This document shows, piece after piece, positions 44,336 through 56,713 of a stretch of 64,000 nucleotides of DNA. The stretch lies in NCBI GenBank assembly GCA_007922195.1, contig ML682220.1:496001-560000 (forward strand), in the 5' to 3' direction. A model generated the notes under the pieces. The model searched no databases, was not told the DNA's origin, and saw nothing but the letters and a program-made list of their open reading frames with translations. The position numbers were made by a program, and so were the translations under genes. The stretch's first letter is position 1; each line of letters begins with the position of its first letter. The stretch comes from Podocnemis expansa. Taxonomy: Eukaryota; Chordata; Testudines; Podocnemididae.

Positions 44336-46382
44336 TTTGGTGGTTCCTTCCAAAGGGATGGGTGAACCTGATCATTGTCAGCTAGCTACATGGGGTGATC
44401 ACATCACCCACTCCTTTTCCCTGATATTCATGGCAGGGGCTGGGTGGGTTCTGTCCTTCATAGGCTTTTTTATATCTCTCTGGTCAGCAGATCGAAATGG
44501 AAGTCATCTCTCCACACACACGCATAGGCCTTCTGGGATACTGCTCTCCGAGTTTCCAGAAGAAGGAAAGAGGAGTGAATCTTCAGTGCTGCCAACAATC
44601 CAGTCATAAGGTAATGGGTTTGGAGAAACCGCTTTGCCTGGGTATTGGTTGCAGCTTCAGCATATCTGTTTGGCCCTGAGAGTCGACTGTATGTTCCTCG
44701 GGGTAGGGGTGAAGGTCTCCTGCAGTCTGGTGCCCAGGGCAATCTTGTTCCATCCTGCTGCCATTTCCTCCTTTTTAAAGCCCTCCTCCCTATCATGAAT
44801 GATTGAAAGGGCTGGAAGGGAGGGTAAGCCCTGCCTTCTGAGCCTCTCTAGCCCTTCCTCATCCATGGCGAGCCTATAAACCCCATCACATGGGAGTAAA
44901 AGCATTGCCTCACAGGAGTGTTGTAAGAATAAATACATTCAAGATGGTGAAGTACTTTTAGATTTACTGATGACAAATGTTTTATAAAAGCCAGGTATGC
45001 ATATTAGTATGATAATATAATGCTTTTCTGCATGACTCTTGCCTCATTCCATGAATGGGTCATTTATTCAGTGTTTCTTTTTATTCTCCGTGTTCAGTGT
45101 ATCATCCGTGCCTTATTTACCTCCCACTTGCACTGACTACAATACTGTTAATTTAGTCCTGGGCATTTCTGTCATGATCTCACCATTATTAACTGAATGC
45201 TTCACAAACTTCAATGAATTTATCTTCACAAGTCCATTGAGCACCAGTTATATTCTTATCTTAATGTTACAGACGGGATACAGAGGCACAGATCAAGTAA
45301 GGTGAAAAGTGTCCACTAATTTTAGGGCCCAAAAATGAGAAACCTAGGCCCTGATTTCTCCAAATACCTAGCATTTTTATAGCTGTATATTTGTTCAAAG
45401 TACGGCTCTGGTCAGTTGTGGTCTCAGTCATGAATACTCGACGTGTCTGCAAATCAGATTCCAACATTTCAAGTCAGGCACCAGCAAGGCCCCTGTGCAA
45501 GAATAGGTTAGAGGTATCTTCCCTATTTTGATATCTCAATTTTGCTTATCTTTACCGTCTTGGAAAATCAGAACAAATCCATTTTATCCATAAATACACA
45601 AATAGAATGTCCAGGCTAGAGTAGTACGTCTGTCTTGGCTATCTACATGCAGAAGAGCTCTATTTACATATTTACACAAAATATAACTAAACCTGTTTTC
45701 TAGCCTTTCAGTGGGCAAGTGTATCAATTGTTCTAGATTTACCAACTTCTGTTGCTTGTTAATTTTTTCACTGAAAGAACTGCTAATAGTCCTGATAACC
45801 CTTTTTGCTTCACTGTAGTGAGAAAACAGTTTTTAATCAATTTCAACTTTGGACAAAAAAAAATTTAGCAGTGGGTAGGGTAACAGGGATTGTTAGAAAA
45901 AGTATAAAAGCTGTGGAAACATCAGGAAAACCGGATAAAAGAGCATTCCCTCCCGCCCCCCAGACTATTGGCATTGTTACTGTTCCTTCATTGTTCATAC
46001 TTTATTTTGGATTTCAGTTCAATTGATGCAATCATAACTGATCTGAGAAATCTGGGCACAGATACAATGTACCTTGAAAAGCATGGAGATCTTCGTCAGA
46101 AGTTTTAGCAAGAAACTGGGGATAAACAGAGTGGAAGTTATATACAATTTCTTTCAGGCTTTGGAACCAGTGGTTAAGCTGTGATATTATCATGTTTATA
46201 TTTACATAAACTAGTTACTTTGAATCAACTGTCTGGGTCTGTTAATTGTTGATCAGCTAATAATCCATCAAAATGATCTTTAGTTTTTAATACTTGCTTA
46301 GATTCAAACTTCTCATACTCCAAGTCTATGGAACTTTGACCCTGATATCAGACAATTTCTAAGACTTTTCATTAAATTGTAT

Positions 46383-46753
46383 GGCTATGTCTACACTGCC
46401 AAATTAGTCTGGACTAAGGAAGCTTAGTCCAGACTAATTTAGCCCTTGGCCACATGAGACTCTGCCTAGTCCAAACTAAGAAACTTCTCAGTTTGAACTA
46501 GGCAAAGCTTAGTCTGAACCCATAAGACCCGGTGGTTAGTCTAGACTTACTTCAAAAGTTTGAACTAAGCCACTAGTTCGAACTAGCCATGAATTCTCGC
46601 TCAAGCTAAAACTTTAGTTGGAACTAGAACACGCGGCTAGTTAGAACTAAAAAGCTGCAGTTCAAACTAGACCTAGGTTAGTTTAGACTAACCTCCAATT
46701 TCTTTAGTTTGGACTAGCAAGACCAAACTAAAATTGGTGATGTAGACATAGGC
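46383..46753. mobile_element. Palindromic-word miniature element 3 (AGTTCAAACT type)
   Basis: Starts GGCTATGTCTACACTGCC, ends GATGTAGACATAGGC, flanked by TAT/TAC. The interior has repeated TAGTTCGAACTAG, AGTCCAGACTAA and similar palindromic words, as in element 2. Confidence 0.8.
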
Positions 46754-46800
46754 TACGTGTCTTCTAGAATTTCAGCTGTTTTGTCCAATTCTTGAGTTTC

Positions 46801-46875
46801 TGACTGCAGCATTCTGGACACAACACTGATTGCTTTTCTGATTGCAGCATTCTGGACACAACACTGATTGCTTCC
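46801..46875 (+). repeat. 38-base tandem duplication
   Basis: 46801-46838 and 46839-46875 share GCAGCATTCTGGACACAACA and ACTGATTGCTT with two or three differences. Confidence 0.9.
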
Positions 46876-49249
46876 AGCACTGAAGTCTGAAAAACAGTCA
46901 GAAGAACTACACTGAAGCTTCTTTGGGCTTATCATTCTTCAGAATAATTTGAGACAAGGCTTTAAGTATATCTCTGTATCAGTATCTCAGAGCAACCAAA
47001 GAATCATAAGAAGATCAACTTGTAGCACAAAGTCTTTTCAGAGTTAGGTTGAGTCACTTACAAAAGAAAAATGCAAACCCATCAGTTAATGCTTTGGCCG
47101 GAAGAAAGTACATAAGTACTCAACTAAATAAAAAAATTTCCAACTTCTGTGATTAGCTGTACTCAATCATTAGATTCTGTATGCACACAGTACAGTGCAC
47201 ATATCCTGCATTTGGCTCTTTCTCAGCAATTCTAGCTTGTACAGCAGAATAGATTCCACTCATCTTTGCAACTCCATCATATCCCAGCCCTCATATTTTA
47301 TATAGTTTTAGACCTTTGTCTTTGATATACTTGATGATATTGCTTTCAAGATTAGCTCCTATTAATCACTTACTTCATGAAATCCTAGAAAACTCACATT
47401 AATATTCATTTTGATGGGATTACTTTTTTGTTCATTTCTATGGTAACACTTCAAAACTTAAGTTTAGCTAGTTAAATTGGGATTGTTCTTGGGTCCTGTC
47501 CATAAATACTGAGTAAAATGGCACGTTCTTGTTATCATTAACAATACTTTCTATAACCTGGCCTGGAGCAATTCTATGATTTTGTTTTAAATGTCTTAGC
47601 TGAGGCATATTGTCATGCTTTTGTCTTCCTTAGGAGTTCTTTAAGAATTGGATTGTATTTGGCTAACAGTTCAACAACAGGCAAAAAGCTGAGAGAGTTT
47701 CTTTCACCAGCAATCTCTCTGACTTTTAAATAAAAGATTACATTGCTAAAACAAGGGGATTGTTAACCATGTGATCGAGGACCAGCCTCCAGTAACTGTC
47801 ATCTTTCTTTGTTTTCAGTTCAAGATCTTCATCAGTGATAATATGCAAGTGCTATTGATCATATACTAAGCAAGCTTCAAAATGATGATCAGAGGTTTCA
47901 TGTACTGCTATAATTTGAGATAAATGCTGCCATTCTTTTGTTCCATTTATCCATGCTGGATCATCTGAAATTTTTTTCTGATGTGATCCCCCAAAAGTCA
48001 ACCGTGTTGAAGGTAACTCTTCCTCAGCACAGCAGAATAGCATAACCAGCTTTCTTTAGATATGATTCTGGTCTTTGATGCATTTTCAGAAATAAGATGC
48101 TAAAAAGCATCAATTTTTCTTGGAGTCACATGGGAATGGTCCCTCTGATGGATAAAGGCAGTGTTCTTTCCACCTTAAATTTTTATTTGTTAGGGGGGAT
48201 TTTCTCCGAACAACTTAGTTTAAATTTCTCTGGGATCAGTCATTGGTTGCTGCAGAGGTATTATTTTTATTTTTCACTCTAAAAAGTCAGCTTCTTACGC
48301 ACAATCAAGTTCAAGTATGGTTGGGCTATTAAGCTTAAAACATTTTCAGTATAATCACAGCCAAAATTTTCCATGACTCTGCCTCTGGTCACTGAAGATG
48401 TCAAGGGCACATCAGATGTAATGACAGTTTGAAGAAAACCATCTATTTTGTAACTTTGCTGTTTGGATACTAGCCTCCTTTTACTTCTTGTGCCTAGCAG
48501 CTCCACTTCGTTGTTTCCATATTCTTAAAACAGTAAATCAATTTCAGTACAAACAAAATAAAATAACTCAACTTTTATATTTGAAACTTTACACTAAGCA
48601 GCAAGGAACACCCAAGGTACACATGTAGTTAGTCAAAAAATGCACCAGGACTTGCATCACCATTGTCTTACTCCAGTTTCAAGCTGGAACTTAATGAAAA
48701 TAGCATTACAGCATTATAAGGGGGGAGTAAAGTAATCTTTATATCTGAATCCACAATTTTGCCCAAGAAAAATTGCAGCCTGAGCACAAACTGGATTTGC
48801 TTTGTGTTCACCAATCAGGTGGGTGGGCTCCAAATACAACAATATTGACCACCCTTGAAAATGTGGTCTCTGTGTCACTGAAACCAACCACAAAGATCCA
48901 TTTAATTAAAGAAAGGAAGAAACTCATTCTAACCAAGTAAAAAGTGATTAATTCTGATGGGGGGGGGCACACACTCCCCTCCACCCTCACAGAGCCAGGG
49001 ACCTGATTTCCATTCTTCCTCCTCAACCTCTTCAGTCACCTGAGGCTGAGGACCCACCTGCTCTTTCTTTTCAGCAACTGGTTTGGCAGTCACTTCCTGC
49101 TCCTCAGAGCCCTGGAGGTAGACTGCGTCATACCTACAAGTGTGTTTAAGGTAGAGTGGCCTCTGTGGGCCCTGATGCGGCAGTACCATAGCTTCACCTG
49201 TGGCACCCAGAAAATAAGGATCACATAGTTTATGCAAAACCATGTAACA

Positions 49250-49370
49250 TTTGGTTTAGGTGACTTGTCCGGCATCACACAAGAACCCTCTGGCAGAGGG
49301 ATGAACAGAATCAAATTATCCAGATCAGCATTCAGCAGCCTTACCCACAAGACCTTTTCTTCCTCTTTCT
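49250..49370 (-). mobile_element. CORE/tRNA-derived SINE head
   Basis: On the minus strand it reads GGTCTTGTGGGTAAGGCTGC, ATCTGGATAATTTGATTCTG, GATGCCGGACAAGTCACCTA, the head and core order of the SINE at 24.9 kb. Confidence 0.7.
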
Positions 49371-52069
49371 GCAGTGCCCTGTTTCATTAATCACACACCT
49401 TCCAAATCCTGCAGCAGATGAGGCAAGGATCGTACAGACAATAGCCTCCTTCTCTACACATCCAGATTTATTTTCCATGCATCGAATGGGCCCCAGGTCC
49501 CATGGACAAAAATAGGCTGTGATCATGTAATTGTGTCATCATATATACATACATTAGAGCTAAATTAAGGTTGCACAGGCAACCTTAACTCTGGAATGTC
49601 CTTACATCTTTGCAACCTTCCTGATCTTTTAGTGGAGTTTTTTGCATCATATATCTAGAGTAGTTAATTGCAGAGAGATGTTGCACCTTTCTTTCTGTTC
49701 ACTGTCTGTAGATGGCAAGAACTCCAAACACTAACAATAGTGGAAGCAAATAGTGAACAACAATATGCTTCCAAGTGATTCTTACACTTGGCTCCACAAC
49801 AATGGCTTCCCTGCTCATAGCTCCTCATCCTTTACGCTCTTTCTCTGATCATGATCGCATCAATTCTGTTAGCAGTGAAGTCATGATTAAGCGTCAGCCA
49901 ATCAATACTTTGGATTAAAGATTATAATATATTGCAATACGTTATTTCAACAATGCATACTGGCTTCTTTTTCACATCTACAATAGCTGAGCTGTGTGAA
50001 CCTGAAGCTTTTATAGAAACTTACACGTTGATCCACGAAGGGTACCAATTAGCTGGCATTGCCAAGAAAGGGTTTTTACATTTGATTGTGCCAACCAACA
50101 GATAGTAACCACAGTGAAACAAACAGCAGAAATAGTATCATTCATGATAGGAAACCACATTACATCAGCCAATATCTGAAAGCTTGACTTTTTGGATTTG
50201 TAACCAAAAAGCAACCTTTTCACTTCTTTATGATGCAGATGACACCAGTGCAAATCCAAAGGCAGTTGCCAAAGTCAGCATGGGGGCAACCCTACTTTAT
50301 ATGTCTTACTACACTAGTCACATGCAAAATCATGATAAATACTTTACTGACTGATCAGTCAAACCACATATAACCTAACCTGACACAGGCCAACGTAATC
50401 TACTACATCAGTTCCATTCATTGCTTATAGAGACAACAGAATTACAGTATTATAGAAGGAAATGCTTCTGAATTGAGAAAGATGCCACATCTGGATTATT
50501 GCAGCTTCAGTGAAACAGAGTACAATGGCAACTGATTCTTTTTTTTTTTTTAGTGTAAAACTGCATTGGTTTTTTATATATAGAAAATCTGCAGAGAAAA
50601 TCTGTAACTGGAAATCTAATTGAAAGAAGGGGCTAGCTCTTACTGGATCCAGTTTCATATTTGGATTCTTCAGGTGTGTGTGTGTGTGTCAGGGCCCAGT
50701 TAATGGAATTTATGTCTCTTTAGTGAGAAAATTTTTTATGCTTGGGCCAAAAACTGGCAGGATCTGGAAAGATCCCAATACATATTTTTGCAGTGCTGTT
50801 GCAGCTGAGACATAGTTGAGTACAGATTTTTCAAGTAGTAGCAAAGTGCCTACTTTTATTTTGTTTACATAGTACAAACTGTTGGTGGAGGTCAAATATT
50901 AGTGGGATCCTGCAGGTTTCAGGTGCAAGTTATGTCCTGTACAAAGAGATGCAGATTAGTCTGACAGAGAGGCAACATGGTTCTCTGTTAGGGTGAAAAC
51001 TGGTCAAGGTGTTAGATCTGGTGTTTTGTGCAGGATGTGACTGGGTCAAGAGTTTTTCAGTGCAGTAGGAATATCTCTATCTGTTCTCTTCTTTGGCATT
51101 GGAATTTGGGAGGTCGAGTTTATAGTCAGTTTGCAAAGGGGCAGCCCTGTTAGTTTAGTCTAGGAGAAAAAAAAAAAAAAGGCCAAGGATGAGTTCATAG
51201 TGCAGCTGGGTTCAAGTGGTAGGTATGTGTTTTTGTGACACCCTGGTGTGAGAGAGAATACTTCATGCTCTTGCTTTTACTGGTATGGCAATTTATGCTG
51301 ATTCTTTTGACTGCTTAATTTGGGGTCTTACATGCTACTGGATCCTGCCAGGTTTGGACTCCTGTGTTGGATCCAAGCCTTTGCAATACAGTGGAGCTAG
51401 GATGGCTCACGGTTCAAGCTTTTCTGGTGTCTTCGGAGCAGCAACATTGCTCTCTCTTTAGTTTAGACAATGGAATTTGTGGCTTGGAGGCCAAATCTTG
51501 GTGGGAGCCAAGGCACATGATGGATGCCACTGTCTGCAGCACTATTGTGCAAGGCAGTTTCGGGCTCCAGATTTTTATTTGCGGCGTGAGAGGCGCTCTG
51601 TTTAGACGGTGGAATTTGGTGGCAAAAACTCGCAGGCTCTGGCAGGATTCAGCTGCTGAATCTAGCTTTTTGGGGCACTGGGGCATACATCTGGCTCTGG
51701 ACTTTTGAGAGGTGGAGCAGGACCATCTGCTCTCTCTTTACGCAGTGGAATTTGGGAGCCTGGATCCAAATAGTGGCAGGAGCCAGCAGCCAAACACGGC
51801 TCGTCCTTTTTTTTTTTTTTTTGGTTTTTGCTCCAGCATACTCCAGGGCGTGGGATTTTTGGACGCCCTGGAAGCTGGTCCTTCTTGTGCAGTCGCTTCC
51901 AAAAACTGGAGCTGGGCACATCCAGCTTTTCCCCACACCCGCAAATGACCTGCAGACAAAAGCCCACAACGCAGCCGCGCTCAGCCCACGTCAGGCGGCT
52001 GCACGGGGAGCAGCCGGAGCCGGAGCAGGAGCCGGAGCAGGAGGCGGGCGCCGCGCGCGCACGCACGGC

Positions 52070-52132
52070 ATGTAAACAATCCATGGCAGGCAGCAAATAA
52101 TGCACAGCCGGGGCCGCAGCCCCAGGTGCTGA
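52070..52132 (+). promoter_or_regulatory. Cluster of upstream ORFs in the probable 5' UTR
   Basis: Three upstream start codons precede the main ATG: ATGTAA at 52070-52075 (a start directly followed by a stop), ATGGCAGGCAGCAAATAA at 52083-52100 (five codons, G at +4), and an ATG at 52100 whose 10-codon frame ends TGA at 52130-52132. None overlaps the main start at 52173. They matter only if transcription begins upstream of 52070. Confidence 0.5.
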
Positions 52133-52172
52133 AGCGGGTCGGGGAGCCGCGGGGCTGCTAGCGGCGAGCAGG

Positions 52173-52328
52173 ATGGCTTTCCAGCAGCTGGCGGAGGTGG
52201 CGGAGAAGTGGTGCTCCAACACCCCCTTCCAGCTCATCGCCACCGAGGAGACGGAGCGGAGGATGGATTTCTACGCCGACCCCGGCGTCTCCTTCTACGT
52301 GCTGTGCCCGGACGGCGGGGACAATTTT
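52173..52328 (+). CDS. Unidentified conserved gene, coding exon 1
   Basis: 52 codons, phase 0, from MAFQQLAEVAEKWCSNTP to SFYVLCPDGGDNF, with donor GTAAGT directly after 52328. The ATG has A at -3 and G at +4 and sits in a CpG island. The residue pattern (acidic/amphipathic start, then EETERRMDFYADPGVSF) looks like a compact soluble domain, with no signal peptide and no membrane segment. Codon choice is G+C-rich as expected in an island. Joined to 61271-61393 it reads NF-HVWSESEDC without a break. I regard it as a real, strongly conserved vertebrate gene but cannot attach a name or function. It lies on the same strand as EAF1, about 20 kb downstream. Confidence 0.85.
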
Positions 52329-52504
52329 GTAAGTGGCTGGGGACCGAGCAGCTGAGCCGCCCTCCCGCGCGCCTGGCTGCAGAGCCCGGGGAAATTGCCT
52401 GCCCGGGTGCAAAATGGAGGCGGTGGCTGCAGGGCTGGGGTGAGCCTGGCTGCCCCCCCACTTGGTGCTGGGTGAGGGTGCAGCAAGCCCCAGGGTGCTG
52501 GCAT

Positions 52505-52640
52505 TTCCTTAGCACCCCCTGAAATGCCCAACTCCCCCCCCCCCCAGTTGCCAGCTAGTCACCAAATTAGTGAGCACCCACCCCCCAGCCATTTGAAGTC
52601 CTGGGGAGAATACAGCCTGGGGTGCAGCCTGCTTGAGTCC
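52505..52640 (-). repeat. Hairpin repeat family, copy D (reverse orientation)
   Basis: Read on the minus strand: CCAGGACTTCAAATGGCTG, GTGCTCACTAATTTGGTGAC, TAGCTGGCAACTGGGGGG, GGCATTTCAGGGGGTGC. Same order as copies at 3.5, 4.2 and 14.1 kb. It is placed just inside the first intron at the edge of this CpG island, like copy B in EAF1. Confidence 0.8.
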
Positions 52641-53716
52641 CCCTCTGCCTCCTGCAGCTGGGACTGGGTGCTAAGGGCGCTGCCCCCCACCCAGGCCATA
52701 GCAGGGGCTGCTTGCTTTGCTGTGGCAGCAAATGGAGAATGTGGCAGAATAAAATGGAGTCAGGATGACAGGGCTGCCGCCCCCTGTGTCCCATCCCCTG
52801 GCTGGAGCTGGGGTGTGGGAATGTATTTAGTCACCCTTGAGCCTCGTGGGAACTGCCCCCCCTCGCCCCCCTTCCGTCTTGGGAGCACATCCTGGCCTGC
52901 TGGAGTTAAGCAGCAAGTTGGTGCAGAAATGGCCACCAAAACGGCTTCAGGATCGAGAGAGTGTTTTCTCTCCCCTAACCCCCCCCCCCACGTGTTAATG
53001 GTGGAAGGGGAAAGCTGAACCTTCCTGGGGGGTTTAGAAATTGTGACGCTCTAGTTCAGAACAGTTAAAAGAATGATTTTAAAAATGGCTTCTGGTGTTG
53101 TTGGAGAAATGTGATAGCACTTCAATTCATAGCACCTCGCGTCCCTCAATCTGCTTTGCAGGTGTGAGCTACTGTTTCCTCCTAAAACCGCTGGTCGTAG
53201 GTGCAATAAGAACCCATTTTACTGCTAGGTAAATAGAGACCAAGGGCAGTTAAGTGATTTGCGCAAAGACTCCAAAACCCAATCGGAAGATACTTATTTC
53301 TCACACTGTGCAGGTCACGATGCAGACTTACAAATCAGGAGACAATGTAGAGCTGAGCTGAAGTCCCAGTTTATCCACCAGCTAATGGATAGCTAAAGTC
53401 ATGATTCTGTCAAGTGCGTCGTCTGCCAGCATGGATCCTTACACATGTGTGGAGCCCCCTTGGCCCGTTACGGGACTGGAGCTTGACACCCCAGTCCTGT
53501 GAACACCTATGGCCGTGTACAAGACCTGGTAGAATCAGTGCTAAGTGGACGTATCCTTCAGCTGGATCACTATAGGTTGGCCCCCGTGCCCACACCAAGA
53601 ACCACTGGGATCAGCAGCTCTCTGGTGGCCCTTAGGGAGATCAATTTGCAAGACCTGGGCTAAAACTGTAATTCTGTCCAGGGATTCTAACCATATCCTA
53701 CATCACAGAGATGGCT

Positions 53717-56713
53717 CGTGGTTTTCCTGTGGAAAGAGAGTCCCATTCAATTACGTCACATAATGGCACACAGCTAAAAGTGACAGTTTTTCAATTTTCA
53801 GCATCTGTGGATAAGCGTTTAAATACCAATTTGAGTGAACTTGAATGCCATCTATTAAATGAGGATATTCATATAATGGGCATCACGGAAACTTGGTGGA
53901 ATGAGGCTAATCAGTAGGACGCAGTAATACTAGGGTTCAAAATATATCAGACAGACAGAATAGGTCATACTGGTGGGGGAGTGACACAATATGTGAAAGC
54001 ATAGAGTAAAACTATATAAAAATCTTAAACGTACTACCTCATAGAATCTCTATGGATAGTGATTTCTTGCTTGAATAATAAAGACTATGGTAGCAGAAAT
54101 ATACTATCAACCAGCTGACCAGGGTGATGATAGTGACTGTGATTAGAGGGGGTATAAAATAATAATAATAAAATTTATAGGGGATTTCAGTTACTCCCAT
54201 ACTGACTTGTGTACATCACCTCAGGATAAGATGCAGAGATACAGTTTCTTGACACCATAAATGACTACTTCTTGGAGTAGCTAGTCTTGGAACCCCCAAG
54301 AGGAAAGAGAGAAAATTCTTGATTTAGTCCTAAATGGAGCACAGGAGCTGATCCAAGAGGTGACTATCGCTGAACTGCTTGGTAAGAGTGACCATAACAA
54401 AATAAAATTTTATCATCCTGGAGTTTGGGGATGGGAGGGGGGCGGAAAGAAGCACCAAAGCAGCTCACCACGATAGCATTCACTTTTCAAAAAGGGGAAC
54501 TTCCCAAAAATGAGGAGGTTACTTAAACAGAAATTAAAAGGTACAGTGCCAAAAGTGAAATTCTGGAAGCTATAGGAAACTTTTAAAGACACTATAATAA
54601 AGGCTCAATTTAAATGTATACCCCAAATTTAAAAACATGGTAAAAGGACAAAAGAAGTGCAGCTGTGGCTAAACAACAAAGTAATAAAAGCAGTTAGTGG
54701 CAGAAAGATAGTCTTTAAAAAGTAGAAGTTAAATTCCATTGAGAAAAATGAACAGGAGCATAAACTCTGGCCAGTGATGTGTAAAAATATAATTAGGAAG
54801 GCCAAAAAAGAATTTGAAGAATAACTAGGCAAAGACTCAAACAGTAACAGAAAAAATCATCTTTAAAAACACATGAGAAGCAGGAATATATCTAAACAAC
54901 AAATGGAGCATGCAGGGAAGAAAGCCTATTGCAGAAAACTAAATGAATTCTTTGCACAAGTCTTCACAGCCAAGGATGTAAGGGAGCATCCCAATCCTGA
55001 GCCATTCTTTTAAGATGAGGAATCTGAGGAACTGTACCAGATCGAGGTGGTGTTGGAGGTGGTTTTGGGGCAAATTGATAAATCAAACATCAGTAAGTCA
55101 CCAGGACCAGATGGTACCCACCCTGGAGTTCTAAAGGAACTCAAATGTAAAATTGCAGAATCAGGAACGGTGGTATGTAGCCTATCATTTTAATCAGCTT
55201 CTGTACCTGATGCTTGGAGAACAGCTAAATGTGATGCCAATTTTTTAAAAAGGTTCCAGAGGCGATCCTGAAATTACAGGTTAGTAACTAACTTCAGCAC
55301 CAGATGTATTGGTTGAAACTGGTAAAGAACAGAATTATCAGACACATAGATGAATACAATTTGTTGGGGAGGAGTTAACGTGGTTTTATAAAGGGAAATC
55401 ATGCCTCACCAATCAACTAGAATTCTTTGAGGAGCTCAGCTAATGGGGACAAGGATGAAGCAGTGTATTTTAGATTTTCAGAAGATCTTTGACAGGATCC
55501 CTCAGTAAAGGCTCTTAAGCAAAGTAAGAGATCATGGGATAAGAGGAAGGATTCTCCCTTGGATCAGGAAGTGATTAAAAGATAGGAATCAAAGGGTAGG
55601 AATAAATTGTTAGTTTTTAAAATGAAGAGAGATAAAGATTGGTGTCCCTCAGGAGTCTGTACTGGGGACCAGTACCGTTCCACATTAGAAAAGATCTGGA
55701 AAAAGGTGAAAACAGTGAGATGGGAAAATTTGTAGATGACACAAAACTACTCAGGATAGTTAAGTCCAAAGCAGATTGCAGAAAGTTACAAAGAGGTCTC
55801 ATAAAACTGGGGTGACTGGGCCCCAAATGGCAGATGAAATGCAATGTTGATAAATGCAAAGTAATGCACATTGGAAAATATAATCCCAACTATATGTATA
55901 AAATGATGGAGTCTTAATTAGCTGTTACTACTTAAAGAGATCTTGGCGTCATTGTGGACAAGTTCTCTGAAAACATCCACTCAATGAAAGGCAGTCAAGA
56001 AAGCTAACAAAAATGTTAGGAATTGTTCGCAAAAGGATAGCTAAGAAGACAGAAGATATTGTATTGTGGTTTTGTAAATCCATGGTATGCCCAAAGCTTG
56101 AATTCTGTGGGCAGATCTGATCTGCCCCAGAAAAGATATATCGGAATTGGAAACGGTACAGAAAAAGGCAGCTAAAGCAATCAGAGATATGGAAAAGCTT
56201 CCATACAAGAAGAGATTAAAAAGACTGGAAAGTCTTTTCAGCTTGGAAAGGAGAAATAAGGAGGGGAGGGGGATGTGATAGAGTTCTAAAAAATCATGGC
56301 TGGTGTGGAGAAAGTAAATAAGTGTTAGTTACCCCACTGACACAAAAACTAGGGGTCACCTAGTGGTGAAATTAAATGCAGCATGTTTAAAAGGAAAAAG
56401 AAATACTTCTTTACACAGCCCACAGTCAGCCTGGAGCGCCTTGTCAGAGGATGTTGTGGAGGTCAAGACTATAACTGTGTTCAAAAAGAACCACATAAGT
56501 TCATGCAGAATAGGTCCATCCACAGCTTTTAGCCAAATGGCAGTGAATGCAGTTTTCCAGAGGTGGTGAATGGCTGAAGGGGTAGGCCATGTGATTACCT
56601 GTTTTAATCATTCCTTCTGAAGCACTTGGAGGTGGCCACTGTAAGAAAATGCAATACTGGGCTAGATGGACCACTGGTCTGACCCAGCATGGCTCGTGTT
56701 ATGTGCCATATTG
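53717..56713 (+). mobile_element. Nearly 3-kb dead CR1 LINE (ORF2 remnants and 3' end)
   Basis: Translated pieces in order, in shifting frames: MGITETWWNEA (endonuclease block, about 53876), a GKSDHN endonuclease-end word (about 54382), QIDKSNISKSPGPDGTHP (reverse-transcriptase fingers, about 55070), GVPQESVLG (RT, about 55640), ADEMQCNVDKCKVMHIGKYN (about 55833) and VRKRIAKKTEDIVLWFCKSM (about 56027). The 3' UTR ends TGGGCTAGATGGACCACTGG and TCTGACCCAGCATGGC, the canonical CR1 tail. Many stops and frameshifts make it inactive. The 5' end is truncated, as usual for CR1. It inserted in the same orientation as the host gene. Confidence 0.92.

Larger units (their letters stand above)
35400..51900. 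other. Intergenic region between EAF1 and the next gene
   Basis: 16.5 kb of mostly AT-rich DNA with scattered repeats listed separately (hAT, CR1 tail, foldback copies, SINEs, miniature element 3). I looked on the minus strand for collagen-like Gly-X-Y exons of COLQ, the human neighbour of EAF1, and found none. The 35.65-37.4, 37.75-39.3, 41.1-42.9 and 47.0-48.8 kb stretches hold nothing I can name. Confidence 0.6.
51945..52450 (+). promoter_or_regulatory. CpG island promoter of the 52-kb gene
   Basis: Abrupt change to CpG-dense, G+C-rich sequence around the first coding exon. It includes a GGAGCC/GGAGCA hexanucleotide run (52013-52048) and a GCGCGCGCACGCACG stretch. No TATA box is evident. 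Transcription start is inferred to lie at about 51.95-52.05 kb. Confidence 0.75.

Noticed and set aside
51649..52243. Minus-strand frames up to 193 codons antisense to the 52-kb gene
   Set aside because: CpG-island and poly-T/poly-A derived openness; the plus-strand exon with matching phase to a second exon explains the locus.
52208..53018. Plus-strand frames continuing past the exon 1 donor
   Set aside because: They use other frames or intron DNA including hairpin repeat copy D and C-runs; no protein-like text.
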